A DNA stretch of 51,259 bases, from NCBI GenBank assembly GCA_903877125.1, contig CAIRCM010000037.1:1-51259 (forward strand), in the 5' to 3' direction. Positions 9,015 through 17,702 of this stretch are shown here, in pieces; within the stretch, counting starts at the first letter, position 1, and each line of letters begins with the position of its first letter. This DNA comes from an uncultured Acetobacteraceae bacterium (lineage in GTDB: Bacteria; Pseudomonadota; Alphaproteobacteria; Acetobacterales; Acetobacteraceae). Both the position numbers and the translations under genes were made by a program. The notes under the pieces were generated by a model, which was not told the origin of the DNA, ran no database searches, and saw nothing but the letters and a program-made list of their open reading frames with translations.

Positions 9015-9298
9015 ATGCTGTTCGACGACACCATCTACCGCTGGCCGCCGCCGGACGCCACGTCACGCTGGTCATCGACAACACCGACCAGCCAATGGCC
9101 ATCATGCCGGTCGCTTACAGCGTCGGCGGCTACGGCCCTCGTTACGACACGCCAGCCCTGACCATCCCGCCGTTCAGCGTCGCGACCTCCGCGCATGACA
9201 TCGAGTACTACGGGCATGACGCGCACGCCCCGCCCCAAACCCTGCAAGCCGGGGCGCCCCAGGCGACACGCTATTGGCTGATCTCGGCGCCTCCCTGA
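9015..9298 (+). pseudogene. Possible frameshifted small hypothetical gene
   Basis: Two frames with strongly GC-rich third positions seem to join. From ATG 9015 one reads MLFDDTIYRWPPPDA to about 9058. A different frame then carries HVTLVIDNTDQPMAIMP, YSVGGYGPRYD and ATRYWLISAPP to the stop at 9298. A one- or two-base indel near 9050-9062 would make one protein of roughly 95 residues. The alternative is an intact reading from ATG 8915 with an odd N-terminus. No good ribosome site is visible and I recognise no family. It lies 61 bases before the M16 peptidase. Confidence 0.35.
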
Positions 9299-9359
9299 TT
9301 GCATCGGCCCGTCCCCCCACCTACATGTGGGCGTCTATCCCGCCAGGAGCCTCCGCCTC

Positions 9360-10625
9360 GTGACCGATGCCATCCAAGTGACCCGCCTGCCCTCCGGCCT
9401 GACCGTCGTCACCGAACGGATGGACCGGGTCGAGACCGTGTCCTTCGGCGCCTATGTGTCCACCGGGTCGCGCAACGAAACCGCGGCGGAAAATGGCGTG
9501 TCCCACTTCCTCGAACACATGGCCTTCAAAGGAACCGAACGGCGCACCGCCGCCGGCATCGCCGAGGAGATCGAGAATGTGGGCGGTCACATCAACGCCT
9601 ACACAGCGCGCGAGCAGACCGCGTACTACGTCAAGGTGCTGAAGGAAGACACCGCGCTGGGCGCCGACATCATCGGCGACATCCTGTCGCACTCGACCTT
9701 CGAACCGGAGGAGTTGGAACGCGAACGCGGCGTCATCCTGCAGGAGATCGGCCAAGCCAACGACACCCCCGACGACATTATTTTCGATCACTTCCAGGAA
9801 GTCGCCTACCCCAGCCAGCCCATCGGCCGCCCCGTCCTGGGCACCGAGGAGGGTATCCGCAACATGCCGCGCAAGATGCTCACCGGCTACATGCAGCGGC
9901 ACTACGCCCATTCCAACATCGTGATCGCCGCCGCCGGCAACCTACATCATGAGGCGATCCTGGCGTTGGCCGACCGGCACTTCGCCGACCTGCCGGCGGA
10001 GAAGGCGCTGCCGATCGAGGACGCCGTCTATGCCGGCGGCGAATTCCGGGAGGATCGGGACCTCGATCAGGTGCACATGGTTCTGGGCTTCCCGTCGGTC
10101 GGTTACAGCGACCCGGACTACTACCCGACGCTGCTGCTCTCGACCCTGCTGGGCGGCGGCATGTCGTCGCGGCTGTTCCAGGAAATCCGGGAAAAGCGCG
10201 GACTGGTCTATTCCATCTACTCCTTCGCCTCCCCGTTTGTGGATGGCGGTCTGTTCGGCATCTATGCCGGCACCGGGGAGAGCGAGGCGGCGGAGGTCAT
10301 GCCTGTCACGCTCGACGAATTGCGGAAAGTGCAGACCGAGGTGACGGAAGCGGAACTGGCGCGCGCCCGCGCCCAGGTGAAGGCAAGCCTGCTGATGTCG
10401 CTGGAGAGTACCGGCAGCCGCTGCGAGCAGTTGGCGCGGCAGATGCAGTTGTTCGGCCGCCCGATCTCCACCATCGAAACAGTGACGCGGATCAACGCGG
10501 TCACCACGGCGGATATCCAGCGCGCCGCCACCCGTCATTTCCGAGCGACACCGACTTTGGCGACGATGGGGCCGGCGGAGAAGGTGCCGACGCTGCGGGA
10601 AATCGCCTCTTCGCTGGCCGGATAG
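9360..10625 (+). CDS. M16 family zinc peptidase (processing-peptidase-like)
   Basis: A zinc metallopeptidase of the pitrilysin/mitochondrial-processing-peptidase type. The inverted zinc motif HxxEH is seen as HFLEHMAFKG. A second acidic ligand is expected about 76 residues later, in the region ERERGVILQEIG. The C-terminal M16 half contains the conserved substrate-pocket sequence GGGMSSRLFQEIREKRGLVYSIYSF. The GTG at 9360 (MTDAIQVTRLPSGLTVV) has AGGAG about 11 bases upstream and gives the family start; a GTG at 9327 would add 11 residues. In alphaproteobacteria this single-gene form is usually a housekeeping cytoplasmic or membrane-associated peptidase. About 421 residues, complete. Confidence 0.93.
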   Translation: MTDAIQVTRLPSGLTVVTERMDRVETVSFGAYVSTGSRNETAAENGVSHFLEHMAFKGTERRTAAGIAEEIENVGGHINAYTAREQTAYYVKVLKEDTALGADIIGDILSHSTFEPEELERERGVILQEIGQANDTPDDIIFDHFQEVAYPSQPIGRPVLGTEEGIRNMPRKMLTGYMQRHYAHSNIVIAAAGNLHHEAILALADRHFADLPAEKALPIEDAVYAGGEFREDRDLDQVHMVLGFPSVGYSDPDYYPTLLLSTLLGGGMSSRLFQEIREKRGLVYSIYSFASPFVDGGLFGIYAGTGESEAAEVMPVTLDELRKVQTEVTEAELARARAQVKASLLMSLESTGSRCEQLARQMQLFGRPISTIETVTRINAVTTADIQRAATRHFRATPTLATMGPAEKVPTLREIASSLAG

Positions 10626-10634
10626 ACGCGGGGC

Positions 10635-11129
10635 ATGGGGCACGTATCGTTCTGGGGGACGATCGCTGCCCTTCTCCTCCCCGGGGGGATCGGCATCGGT
10701 TTGGCTTGGTTGGGCTCGGGCTTTTGCCGTGAGGCTCGGGACAATCGAGGCGGTCTGCCCACGACCGCGACGATCGACAAACTGGATTACACCGGCAACT
10801 ACCTGACCGGCCGCTTTTTCGCGATCGTCTCGTTTCGCGACGCCTCCGCCCGGCCACGGCAAGCAAAGCTCGGCCTCGCCCCGTTCATGTGGAACCGCCT
10901 GCGGGCAGGCGGCACGCTGCCGATCGTGTACAATCCGGCGGCCCCATGGAAAGTCGGACTGGCCGGGCAGGCGTTCCGCAATGTCGCTGGAACGATCCTC
11001 GTCGCGATCGGAATCGGCCTCGTGGTGCTGACGCTGTGGATGCTGATCGGCGGCCTGGTGGGCTGGATCGAGATCGACGGTCTCCACCCGCGCCAGGGTT
11101 GGGTGACCCCACTGCCGGCGCCGCGTTGA
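10635..11129 (+). CDS. DUF3592-like membrane protein
   Basis: A 164-residue protein with a hydrophobic segment at residues 6-28 and a second at about 116-145. A soluble loop between them contains TTATIDKLDYTGNYLTGRFFAIVSF and LPIVYNPAAPWKV. This plan (TM, small beta domain ending in VxYNPxxP, TM) is that of DUF3592-type membrane proteins of unknown function. It starts nine bases after the M16 peptidase stop, so the two are probably co-transcribed. Confidence 0.65.
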   Translation: MGHVSFWGTIAALLLPGGIGIGLAWLGSGFCREARDNRGGLPTTATIDKLDYTGNYLTGRFFAIVSFRDASARPRQAKLGLAPFMWNRLRAGGTLPIVYNPAAPWKVGLAGQAFRNVAGTILVAIGIGLVVLTLWMLIGGLVGWIEIDGLHPRQGWVTPLPAPR

Positions 11130-11178
11130 GCGATGCCGCTATGATCGGCGCTGTTGGCGGCGGAAATGCCCGCCAGCG

Positions 11179-11194
11179 TTAACCCTTTGTTAAC
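11179..11194 (+). promoter_or_regulatory. CtrA-type binding site
   Basis: TTAACCCTTTGTTAAC is a perfect match to the alphaproteobacterial CtrA consensus TTAA-N7-TTAAC. It ends 12 bases before the start of the GIY-YIG gene, so it could overlap the promoter of that gene. Binding is inferred from sequence only. Confidence 0.5.
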
Positions 11195-11205
11195 GTAGCC
11201 ATTGT

Positions 11206-11508
11206 ATGATGCCGTCCATGCGTGGCGGATGGGTTTACATGATGACCAATCGGCCGTTCGGTGTCCTTTACACCGGGGTCACGGCCGACCTGGCTCGACG
11301 AGCGTGGGAGCATCGCACGGGCATGACTCCGGGATTCATACAGCGTTACTGCCTTCGGCGCCTAGTCTTCGCCGAACGCCACGAAGATATCACAACGGCG
11401 ATCCAGCGGGAGACAAGCATCAAAAGATGGCCCCGCGCATGGAAGCTGAACCTGATTGAGGCGCAAAACCCCCGTTGGGAGGACTTGTTCCTTACTTTGA
11501 ACGGGTAA
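11206..11508 (+). CDS. GIY-YIG nuclease family protein
   Basis: A stand-alone 100-residue UvrC N-terminal/GIY-YIG-like protein. The motif appears as VYMMTNRPFGVLYTGVT, followed by LARRAWEHRTG, the catalytic Arg region. The Glu-containing helix is at ERETSIKRWPRAWKLNLIEAQNP, with W.DLF near the end. Small proteins of this type are widespread in alphaproteobacteria and their role, possibly DNA repair or RNA cleavage, is unsettled. Two ATG codons (11206, 11209) open the gene, and ATG 11221 is another option. It sits between a perfect CtrA-type box and a block of palindromic tandem repeats. Confidence 0.88.
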   Translation: MMPSMRGGWVYMMTNRPFGVLYTGVTADLARRAWEHRTGMTPGFIQRYCLRRLVFAERHEDITTAIQRETSIKRWPRAWKLNLIEAQNPRWEDLFLTLNG

Positions 11509-11555
11509 CTTCGGACGGTTGGATTCAGCGCGCCGACACGGCCGGGTTCCGTGAC

Positions 11556-11977
11556 ACATGGTCGCACCGAGGGCACACCCTCGTCATGGGAGGGCGCGCC
11601 CCTGCCATCTGCCTCGGCAACATGCCGCGAAAAATGGCCGCCACAGGGGCGGCCATGACGGTTGCGGGGTGATGAGGCCTGCGCGCCGGCGGGCGCGCCG
11701 CCCGAGCACATGGTCGCGCCGAGGACACACCCTCGTCATGGCAGGGCGCGTCCCTGCCATCTGCCCCGGCAACATTCCGCGAAAGATGGCCACCACAGGG
11801 GCGGCCATGACGGTTGCGGTGTAGGGCCTGCGGCGCTGGCGGGCGCGGCGCGCCCCCGGGCACATGGTCGCACCGAGGGCACACCCTCGTCATGGCAGGG
11901 CCCGTCCCTGCCATCTGTCACGGCAACATGCCGCGACAGATGGCCGCCACAGGGGCGGCCATGACGGTTGCGGTGTA
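11556..11977. repeat. Three tandem ~153-bp palindromic repeats
   Basis: Three copies begin at 11556, 11708 and 11862 with ACATGGTCGC. Each core of about 113 bases ends near GCCATGACGGTTGCGG, and the copies are separated by a GC-rich linker of about 40 bases that is itself similar between copies. Inside each core are two hairpins: ATGGCAGGG/CCCTGCCAT (first copy slightly degenerate) and ATGGCCGCC/GGCGGCCAT (second copy with ACC for GCC). The outer ends CGTCATGG and CCATGACGG are also complementary. Linkers vary by a few bases. This fills the gap between the GIY-YIG and NIPSNAP genes; frames open through it are by-products of the repeat. Confidence 0.85.
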
Positions 11978-11981
11978 GGAC

Positions 11982-12305
11982 CTACTGCACCGGCGAGCGC
12001 GGCGTCGCGACCAGGCGGGTCACCTTGATCGCGGGGCGGTCGAGGTAGTCCGGCACACGCGGCGCGATCTGGGTTTTCCAGTATTCGCTTTCGTACACGT
12101 CCTTGTACTGCTGGACACGTTGTTCCTCGCTGTCGAAGCGGCGGATCCAGACATAGACCTCGGGGTCCGTCTCACCCTGGTAGCTGCCGCAGATCACCAT
12201 GCCCTTGGAAACCTGGAAGGGGATGATCTCCTCCTCCATGATTTTCACCCATTCGGCGACCTTGCCGGGCCAGGGTTTGTATTGGCGCAGTTCGAAGAAA
12301 GCCAT
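11982..12305 (-). CDS. NIPSNAP family protein
   Basis: A 107-residue alpha/beta-barrel protein of the NIPSNAP family, whose bacterial function is not established. Typical features are [27 protein letters not shown] at the N-terminus, [20 protein letters not shown] in the centre, and [17 protein letters not shown]. The ATG at 12305 (MAFFELRQY) has AGGAGG about nine bases upstream. It is a single gene, convergent with the repeat block and divergent from the chemoreceptor. Confidence 0.85.
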   Translation of the reverse strand: MAFFELRQYKPWPGKVAEWVKIMEEEIIPFQVSKGMVICGSYQGETDPEVYVWIRRFDSEEQRVQQYKDVYESEYWKTQIAPRVPDYLDRPAIKVTRLVATPRSPVQ

Positions 12306-12371
12306 CAATCGTCTCCTCCTGTAGGTGGCGGAGGATTATATCGCGCGGACGGCAAATGAATACGCCGCGCG

Positions 12372-12387
12372 TAAACGATTTTTTAAC
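12372..12387 (+). promoter_or_regulatory. CtrA-like site before the chemoreceptor gene
   Basis: TAAACGATTTTTTAAC matches TTAA-N7-TTAAC with one mismatch and lies 49 bases before the GTG start of the chemoreceptor gene. CtrA control of chemotaxis and motility genes is known in alphaproteobacteria. Here it is inference from one imperfect site. Confidence 0.35.
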
Positions 12388-12436
12388 CATTCCCTGGTTG
12401 ACTGTCTGGCACATCCGACAGCCGAGGACTCCGACC

Positions 12437-14899
12437 GTGCGCGACAATCAGCCGATCACCGACCGGGAAGTGCAGGTTCCCGACGACGAACCCCTCGTTT
12501 CCCAGACCGACACCGATGGCCGAATCACGTTCGTCAACAAGACCTTTGTCGCCGTCAGCGGCTTTAGCCGGGAGGAATTGCAGGGCGCGCCGCACAACCT
12601 CGTACGCCATCCCCACATGCCGGTGCAGGCCTTCGCCAACCTCTGGGCGACAATCAAGGCGGGACGGCCATGGGAGGGTTTGGTAAAAAACCGCACCAAA
12701 ACCGGTGATTTCTACTGGGTGCGGGCCAACGTGACACCAGTGATTGAAAACAGCGCGCTCAAGGGCTTCATATCGATCCGGGCCCGACCGTCGCGTCAGC
12801 GCGTCGCGGAAGCCGAAGCCGCTTACGCGCGACTGCGCGAGGGCGACAAAACCCTTGGCCTACGGGATGGGCAGATCGTGCAAAACGGGTGGCGCGCCGC
12901 CCTCGCGGAACGGTGGGCCAGTGTCACCGGGCGGCTGACGGTCCTTTTCGTCACCCTGGTCGTGGGCATCGTCATGACCGGCGCGACGGGACTGCTGGGC
13001 ATGGCGGCGTCGAACGAATCGCTCCGCACCGTTTACGAGGATCGCGTTGTCTGTCTCGGGCAACTCGGGGAGATCATGTCGCTTGTGCAGGACAACATGT
13101 TGCAGATGAATCTCGCCGCGCTGGAGGCCAAGGGCGGTGAAACCATCGACCCGGCACACGCGGACACCATCAAAGCACATATGAAGCGGGTCAACGACGT
13201 GTGGCGCGACTACCGAGCGACCTACCTGACACCGGAGGAAGCAACACTCGCGGATCGTTTCGAGTCTATACGAACACGCTTTGTGGAACAGGCGATAAAC
13301 CCCGCGCTGAAATTGACCGCACTACACGACGGGCAGGGTTTGGACGTGTTGATCCGGACAAAGGCGCAGCCGATTTTCGCCGAGGAAAGTGCCGCGCTGA
13401 ACGCGTTGATAGACTTGCAGCAACGCGTCGCGCTGGAGGAATACGACCATGCGAAAACCTCCTTCGCCGTGCGGATCTGGATCGTCGTGGCCACCGCGAT
13501 GGGCGCGGGATTAGCCGCGGCGAGCTTTGGTTGGCTGCTGATCGTGGCGATCCGGCGTCCGCTGGGCGAAATGGCGAAACATTTCGAAGCGATCGCCGCT
13601 GGCGACACCGCCAGCGACATCGTGCTTCCCCGTGCCCGCGAATTTTGGCCTGTCGTCAGTCTTCTGCGCGCCATGCGCGCGCGCCTCGCGTTCGCCGATT
13701 TCGAACGTAAGGAAAACGAACAGCGGATGAACGACACGCGCCGGGCGGCGATTGGGTCGATGGCGGACAAGGTGGAACAGGAAGCCCGCACCGCGATGGA
13801 AGTGGTCGCCGAGCAGACGGGCGGCATGGCACGGGAGGCCGAGGGGATGGCGGACACGGCCAACCGGGTCGGCCAGCATTCCGCGCGGGTCGCCGACGCC
13901 GCCGGCTCTGCTGTGACGAACGTCCAGGCTGTCGGCGCGGCAACCGAGGAGTTGACCGCTTCCATCCGTGAAATCTCCGCCCGGGTGGCACAAGCGGCGG
14001 ACGTGTCGCGGCGCGCGGTGGAGGGGGGCGACCGGGCGCGCGAACGCATCGGCCAGTTGTCGGGCATGGCCGATAAAATCGGCACCGTCGTGCATCTGAT
14101 CAAAGGCATCGCCAGCCAGACCAACCTGCTGGCGCTGAACGCGACGATCGAGGCAGCCAGGGCTGGCGACGCCGGCAAGGGCTTCGCCGTGGTTGCCAGC
14201 GAAGTCAAAAATCTCGCCCGGCAGACCGCGACGTCGACCGAGGAAATCGCCCGCCAGGTCGCCGAAATGCAAACCGCGACTTCCGCTGCCGTGGCAGCGG
14301 TAGCGGATATCGGAACCACGATCGGCGAGATCGCCGAGGTCTCGGTGGTGGTCGCCGCGGCGGTGGAGGAGCAGGTGGCCGCGACGCAGGAAATCGCGCG
14401 CAATGTGACGGAAACCGCCGCCGCCGCGCATGAGGTGGCGGAGGCCATTGCCGAAGTATCCCGCGACGCGGTGGAGGTCGGCGGACAGGCGGTCGAAATG
14501 CGCAAGGGTTCCGCGAGCGTGGCAACCGCGATCGAAGCACTGCGAGGCACGATCGTGCGGGTTGTGCGGACCTCGACCTCCGACGCCGAACGACGCAGCA
14601 GCCCCCGCATCACGGTCGACGAACCCTGCACCGTCCAGAGCACCGGCGGCTCGGTTCGGACGGGGCGGCTGCGGGACATCTCCCCCGGGGGCGCGTGGAT
14701 CGGCGGTCTCGGGGGGGATTTCGGTGGTCAGGGCACGATCAAACTCGCTCGCGGTGACGCACGGGCTGAGTTCGTCGTGCGGTCGCGAGAGAAAAGCGGC
14801 GACCTGCATGTGGAATTCCTGCCGGGAGGGGTATCTCCGGGCCTTCAGCGCTACCTGGACGGGATCCTGGCACCAGCGGCGGCTCGCGACGCCGCATAG
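12437..14899 (+). CDS. Chemoreceptor with PAS, HAMP, MCP and C-terminal PilZ domain
   Basis: An Aer-like methyl-accepting chemotaxis protein of about 820 residues. Domains in order: N-terminal PAS ([36 protein letters not shown]; residues 20-125); first membrane segment near 170-190; a four-helix-like sensor region to about 340; second membrane segment near 348-372; HAMP ([18 protein letters not shown]); a long coiled coil with the MCP hairpin ([20 protein letters not shown], near 560-580). At the end is a PilZ-type segment with RRSSPR (RxxxR) and RDISPGG (DxSxxG). The GTG at 12437 ([11 protein letters not shown]) has GAGGA upstream and is the usual Aer-like start. The PilZ tail suggests c-di-GMP input to chemotaxis. 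No other che genes are nearby. Confidence 0.93.
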   Translation: MRDNQPITDREVQVPDDEPLVSQTDTDGRITFVNKTFVAVSGFSREELQGAPHNLVRHPHMPVQAFANLWATIKAGRPWEGLVKNRTKTGDFYWVRANVTPVIENSALKGFISIRARPSRQRVAEAEAAYARLREGDKTLGLRDGQIVQNGWRAALAERWASVTGRLTVLFVTLVVGIVMTGATGLLGMAASNESLRTVYEDRVVCLGQLGEIMSLVQDNMLQMNLAALEAKGGETIDPAHADTIKAHMKRVNDVWRDYRATYLTPEEATLADRFESIRTRFVEQAINPALKLTALHDGQGLDVLIRTKAQPIFAEESAALNALIDLQQRVALEEYDHAKTSFAVRIWIVVATAMGAGLAAASFGWLLIVAIRRPLGEMAKHFEAIAAGDTASDIVLPRAREFWPVVSLLRAMRARLAFADFERKENEQRMNDTRRAAIGSMADKVEQEARTAMEVVAEQTGGMAREAEGMADTANRVGQHSARVADAAGSAVTNVQAVGAATEELTASIREISARVAQAADVSRRAVEGGDRARERIGQLSGMADKIGTVVHLIKGIASQTNLLALNATIEAARAGDAGKGFAVVASEVKNLARQTATSTEEIARQVAEMQTATSAAVAAVADIGTTIGEIAEVSVVVAAAVEEQVAATQEIARNVTETAAAAHEVAEAIAEVSRDAVEVGGQAVEMRKGSASVATAIEALRGTIVRVVRTSTSDAERRSSPRITVDEPCTVQSTGGSVRTGRLRDISPGGAWIGGLGGDFGGQGTIKLARGDARAEFVVRSREKSGDLHVEFLPGGVSPGLQRYLDGILAPAAARDAA

Positions 14900-14938
14900 G
14901 CCCTTGAGGGCGGCGCCATCCTTCCCCACACTCCGGGA

Positions 14939-16069
14939 ATGACCGCTTATCTCGATCCCCGCTCCGGCCAGACCTTCCCGCTCGATCAGCCGCGCTGGTG
15001 CGGACCCGATCATGCGCCGCTGCTGCTGACACCCCTGGCCGGCATCGGGCGGGACGAGATCGACACGACCACGCGAAGCCTCTGGCGCTATCGCGCGGCG
15101 ATGCCGATGCATCCGTCCAACCCGATCACGATGGGGGAGGGCTGCACGCCCCTGATCCGCCGCCGGGTGCACGGGGCCGAGGTGCATCTGAAGTGCGAGT
15201 GGTTCATGCCCACGTGCAGCTTCAAGGATCGCGGTGCCAGCGTGATGCTGTCGTTCCTGCGCGCTCAGGGCGTGACCCATGTGCTGGAGGACAGTTCCGG
15301 CAATGGCGGCGCCGCCGTGTCGGCCTATGCGGCGGCGGGCGGCATGAAGGCGACGATCATGGCACCGGAGTCCACCAGCCCCGCCAAAACGGTCCAGATG
15401 CGCGCACATGGTGCGACGGTGGAACTCATCCCCGGTAACCGACAGGCGACCTCGGACGCCGCGGTGTCTCGGTCGGAGTCGGTGTTTTACGCGAGCCACA
15501 ACTGGCACCCGTTTTTCCTGCACGGCACCAAGACCCTGGCCTACGAGTTGTGGGAGGATCTGGGTTTTCGGGCGCCTGACAACGTGATCATCCCCTGCGG
15601 TGCGGGATCGAACGTGCTGGGGTGCGAGATCGGGTTTTCCGAGCTGCTGCGGGCCGGACAGATCGACCGTATGCCGCGTTTGTTCGCGGTGCAGCCGGCG
15701 CATTGCGGACCGATCGCGGCGGCGTTCCTCGCGGGCAGCGACACGCTGCTGCCAGCCGAAATCCGGCCCACCATCGCCGAGGGCACTGCCATCGCCCAGC
15801 CGCTGCGCCTGCGGGAGGTCCTGGGCGCCTTGCGGGAAACCCGGGGCGGCGCGGTGCATTTGACCGAGGCTGAAATCGCCGCCGCCACGCTCGATCTGGC
15901 GGGGCTTGGGGTGTATGTCGAACCGACTGCGGCCCAGGCAGCGGCGGCACTAGCAAAACTGCTGGCAACCGGCACGATCGCGCCGGAACAGACGACGGTG
16001 CTGGTATTGACCGGCAGCGGCCTCAAGGCGACGCCACGGATCGCCGAACTGTTGGGAGTGGCCTTGTGA
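14939..16069 (+). CDS. Threonine synthase-like PLP enzyme
   Basis: A fold-type II PLP enzyme of 376 residues close to threonine synthase. The PLP lysine is Lys96 in CSFKDRGA. The phosphate-binding and glycine-rich motifs are DSSGNGGAAVSAYAAAGG and PCGAGSNVLGCEIGF. The family N-terminus with Cys near 21 (WCGPDHAPLLL) is a possible remnant zinc motif. The next two genes on the strand are an MlrC peptidase and a D-threonine-aldolase-like protein, so the enzyme may serve a catabolic set (for example a dehydratase or beta-lyase) rather than threonine synthesis. The name thrC is withheld for that reason. Confidence 0.82.
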   Translation: MTAYLDPRSGQTFPLDQPRWCGPDHAPLLLTPLAGIGRDEIDTTTRSLWRYRAAMPMHPSNPITMGEGCTPLIRRRVHGAEVHLKCEWFMPTCSFKDRGASVMLSFLRAQGVTHVLEDSSGNGGAAVSAYAAAGGMKATIMAPESTSPAKTVQMRAHGATVELIPGNRQATSDAAVSRSESVFYASHNWHPFFLHGTKTLAYELWEDLGFRAPDNVIIPCGAGSNVLGCEIGFSELLRAGQIDRMPRLFAVQPAHCGPIAAAFLAGSDTLLPAEIRPTIAEGTAIAQPLRLREVLGALRETRGGAVHLTEAEIAAATLDLAGLGVYVEPTAAQAAAALAKLLATGTIAPEQTTVLVLTGSGLKATPRIAELLGVAL

Positions 16070-16129
16070 TTGCGCTATCCCGTGTTTCGGTTGGGCGTGC
16101 CAAGACCACCGCAAGCCAATTATCGGGAG

Positions 16130-16156
16130 ATGGACGGGTCAACCCCGCCCATGACG
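16130..16156. repeat. Half copy of the CGTCATGG palindrome family
   Basis: On the minus strand this reads CGTCATGGGCGGGGTTGACC and continues into CGTCCAT. It forms the hairpin ATGG-CGGG/CCCG-CCAT with one unpaired G facing T. Its outer end CGTCATGG matches the termini of the repeats at 11556-11977 and 50166-50247. The complementary far end is not seen, so this looks like half an element. It abuts the start of the MlrC gene at 16161. Confidence 0.6.
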
Positions 16157-16160
16157 AAAC

Positions 16161-17702
16161 ATGAACCCACCCCGGATTGCCCTGTTGGGTTTTTCCATTG
16201 AGTGCAACCGCTTCGCGCCGGTCGCCACCCAGGCCGATTTCGAGGCCCGTACCCTCATCGGCGGCCCCGCCTTGCTGACCAACGCCCGCCTGCCGGCACC
16301 GTCGATGCTGGGGGAACTCCCCGGCTTCATCGCCGATATGGACGCAGCCGGCGCTTGGGAGCCCGTCCCGAGCCTGCTGGCGATGGCCGAACCGAACGGG
16401 CCGGTGGACGCCGGGTTCTTCGGGCGGCTGATGGAAAACTGGGAACGCGATCTGACCGGAGCGGGCCCGCTCGACGGCATCTACTGCGTCCTGCATGGCG
16501 CCGGCCTGACCACCGATGACGACGACCCCGAGGGCACGTTGCTCGCGATGATCCGCCGCGTCCGGGGCGGGGCGATCCCCGTTGTCGCGAGCTACGATCT
16601 GCACGCCAACGTCTCAGCCGCCAACGTCGAACTGGTGAACGCCTATATCGGGTACCGCACCAACCCTCATTTGGACATGCGTGAGCGCGGCGCGGAGTCG
16701 GCGCAGGTCATGCGCCAGTTGATCGGCGGGACGAAAACCCACCTCGCGCATATCCGCCTGCCGATCGTGCCGCCGACCGTCACGATGCTGACCGGCGCGG
16801 ATGCGCCGCACCGGCCCTATGGGGAACTGATCGACCTCGGTCAGCGCCGGATGCGGGAAGCGCCGTATGCTGGGCGCGTGCTGAACGTGTCGGTCATGGG
16901 CGGGTTTGCCTTCGCCGATACACCGTTCAACGGTCTGACCGCGATCGTCACCGCCACCGATGCCGGGGCGGCCCACGACCTGGCGACGGAAATCGCCACC
17001 GCCGGATGGGAACGGCGGGAGCAGTTCCGGCCGTCCCTCACCGCTCTGGACGACGCGGTCGCAAAGGCGAAATCGACCGAGGATACGTCCGTCCACGCCC
17101 TCGCGTTCGCCGACGTCGCCGACAATCCCGGCGGCGGGGGCCGTGGCAACACGATGTGGATCCTGGAAGCGTTCCTGAAGGCCGGGGTGAAGGACGCGCT
17201 GATCGGCATCATCCACGATCCCGCGCTGGCGGCCGAAGCGCAACTGCGCGGCGTCGGCACCGCCTTCACCGCGCATTTCAATCGCGACGGCGGCGACGAA
17301 TTCTCCAAACCGTTCAGCGCCGAGGCAACGGTGCGAGCGCTGGCGCCGCAGTTCCTGCGCGGGCGGCGGGGCATCTACAAGGACAACACGCTGGATATCG
17401 GGGTCGGCGTGGCGCTGGATATCGGTGGCATCACCGTCATCGTCGTCGGTCAGCGCTACCAGTGTGCAGACCCCATCTTCTTCGAGGCATTCGGCCTGGA
17501 CATCGGCGCCGCGCGCGTGGTGGTCGTCAAATCGCGCGGCCATTTCCGTGGTGGCTTCGACGAATTTTTCCGCCACCAGGATGTGGTCGAGGTCGATGCG
17601 CCGGGCCTGACCAGCCCCATCCTGTCGCGCTTCCCCTGGCGGAAAATGCCCCGCCCGGTGCTGCCGATCGACGACACCGCGCAATGGAAGCCGCCCGCAT
17701 GA
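16161..17702 (+). CDS. M81 family metallopeptidase (MlrC-like)
   Basis: A 513-residue member of the M81/MlrC family, named for the microcystin-degrading peptidase MlrC of Sphingomonas. Most relatives act in unknown pathways. The N-terminus is LLGFSIECNRFAPV, where many members have HESNTF; the His is replaced here but Glu and Asn remain. The metal-site region is ASYDLHANVSAANV followed by YRTNPHLDMRERG, giving the D-x-H...H pattern. The C-terminal domain has ADNPGGGGRGNTMWIL and a late Ser/Arg-rich VVVKSRGHFRGGF. The start has no strong ribosome site and lies just after a palindromic element. It overlaps the next gene by ATGA. Confidence 0.9.
   Translation: MNPPRIALLGFSIECNRFAPVATQADFEARTLIGGPALLTNARLPAPSMLGELPGFIADMDAAGAWEPVPSLLAMAEPNGPVDAGFFGRLMENWERDLTGAGPLDGIYCVLHGAGLTTDDDDPEGTLLAMIRRVRGGAIPVVASYDLHANVSAANVELVNAYIGYRTNPHLDMRERGAESAQVMRQLIGGTKTHLAHIRLPIVPPTVTMLTGADAPHRPYGELIDLGQRRMREAPYAGRVLNVSVMGGFAFADTPFNGLTAIVTATDAGAAHDLATEIATAGWERREQFRPSLTALDDAVAKAKSTEDTSVHALAFADVADNPGGGGRGNTMWILEAFLKAGVKDALIGIIHDPALAAEAQLRGVGTAFTAHFNRDGGDEFSKPFSAEATVRALAPQFLRGRRGIYKDNTLDIGVGVALDIGGITVIVVGQRYQCADPIFFEAFGLDIGAARVVVVKSRGHFRGGFDEFFRHQDVVEVDAPGLTSPILSRFPWRKMPRPVLPIDDTAQWKPPA

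Noticed and set aside
9035-9304. Minus-strand open frame between the toxin and M16 genes
   Set aside because: The plus strand frames in the same stretch have better third-position GC and more protein-like sequence.
11556-11977. CRISPR-like array
   Set aside because: There are only three units of about 153 bases with near-identical linkers and no unique spacers or cas genes. It is a palindromic tandem repeat.
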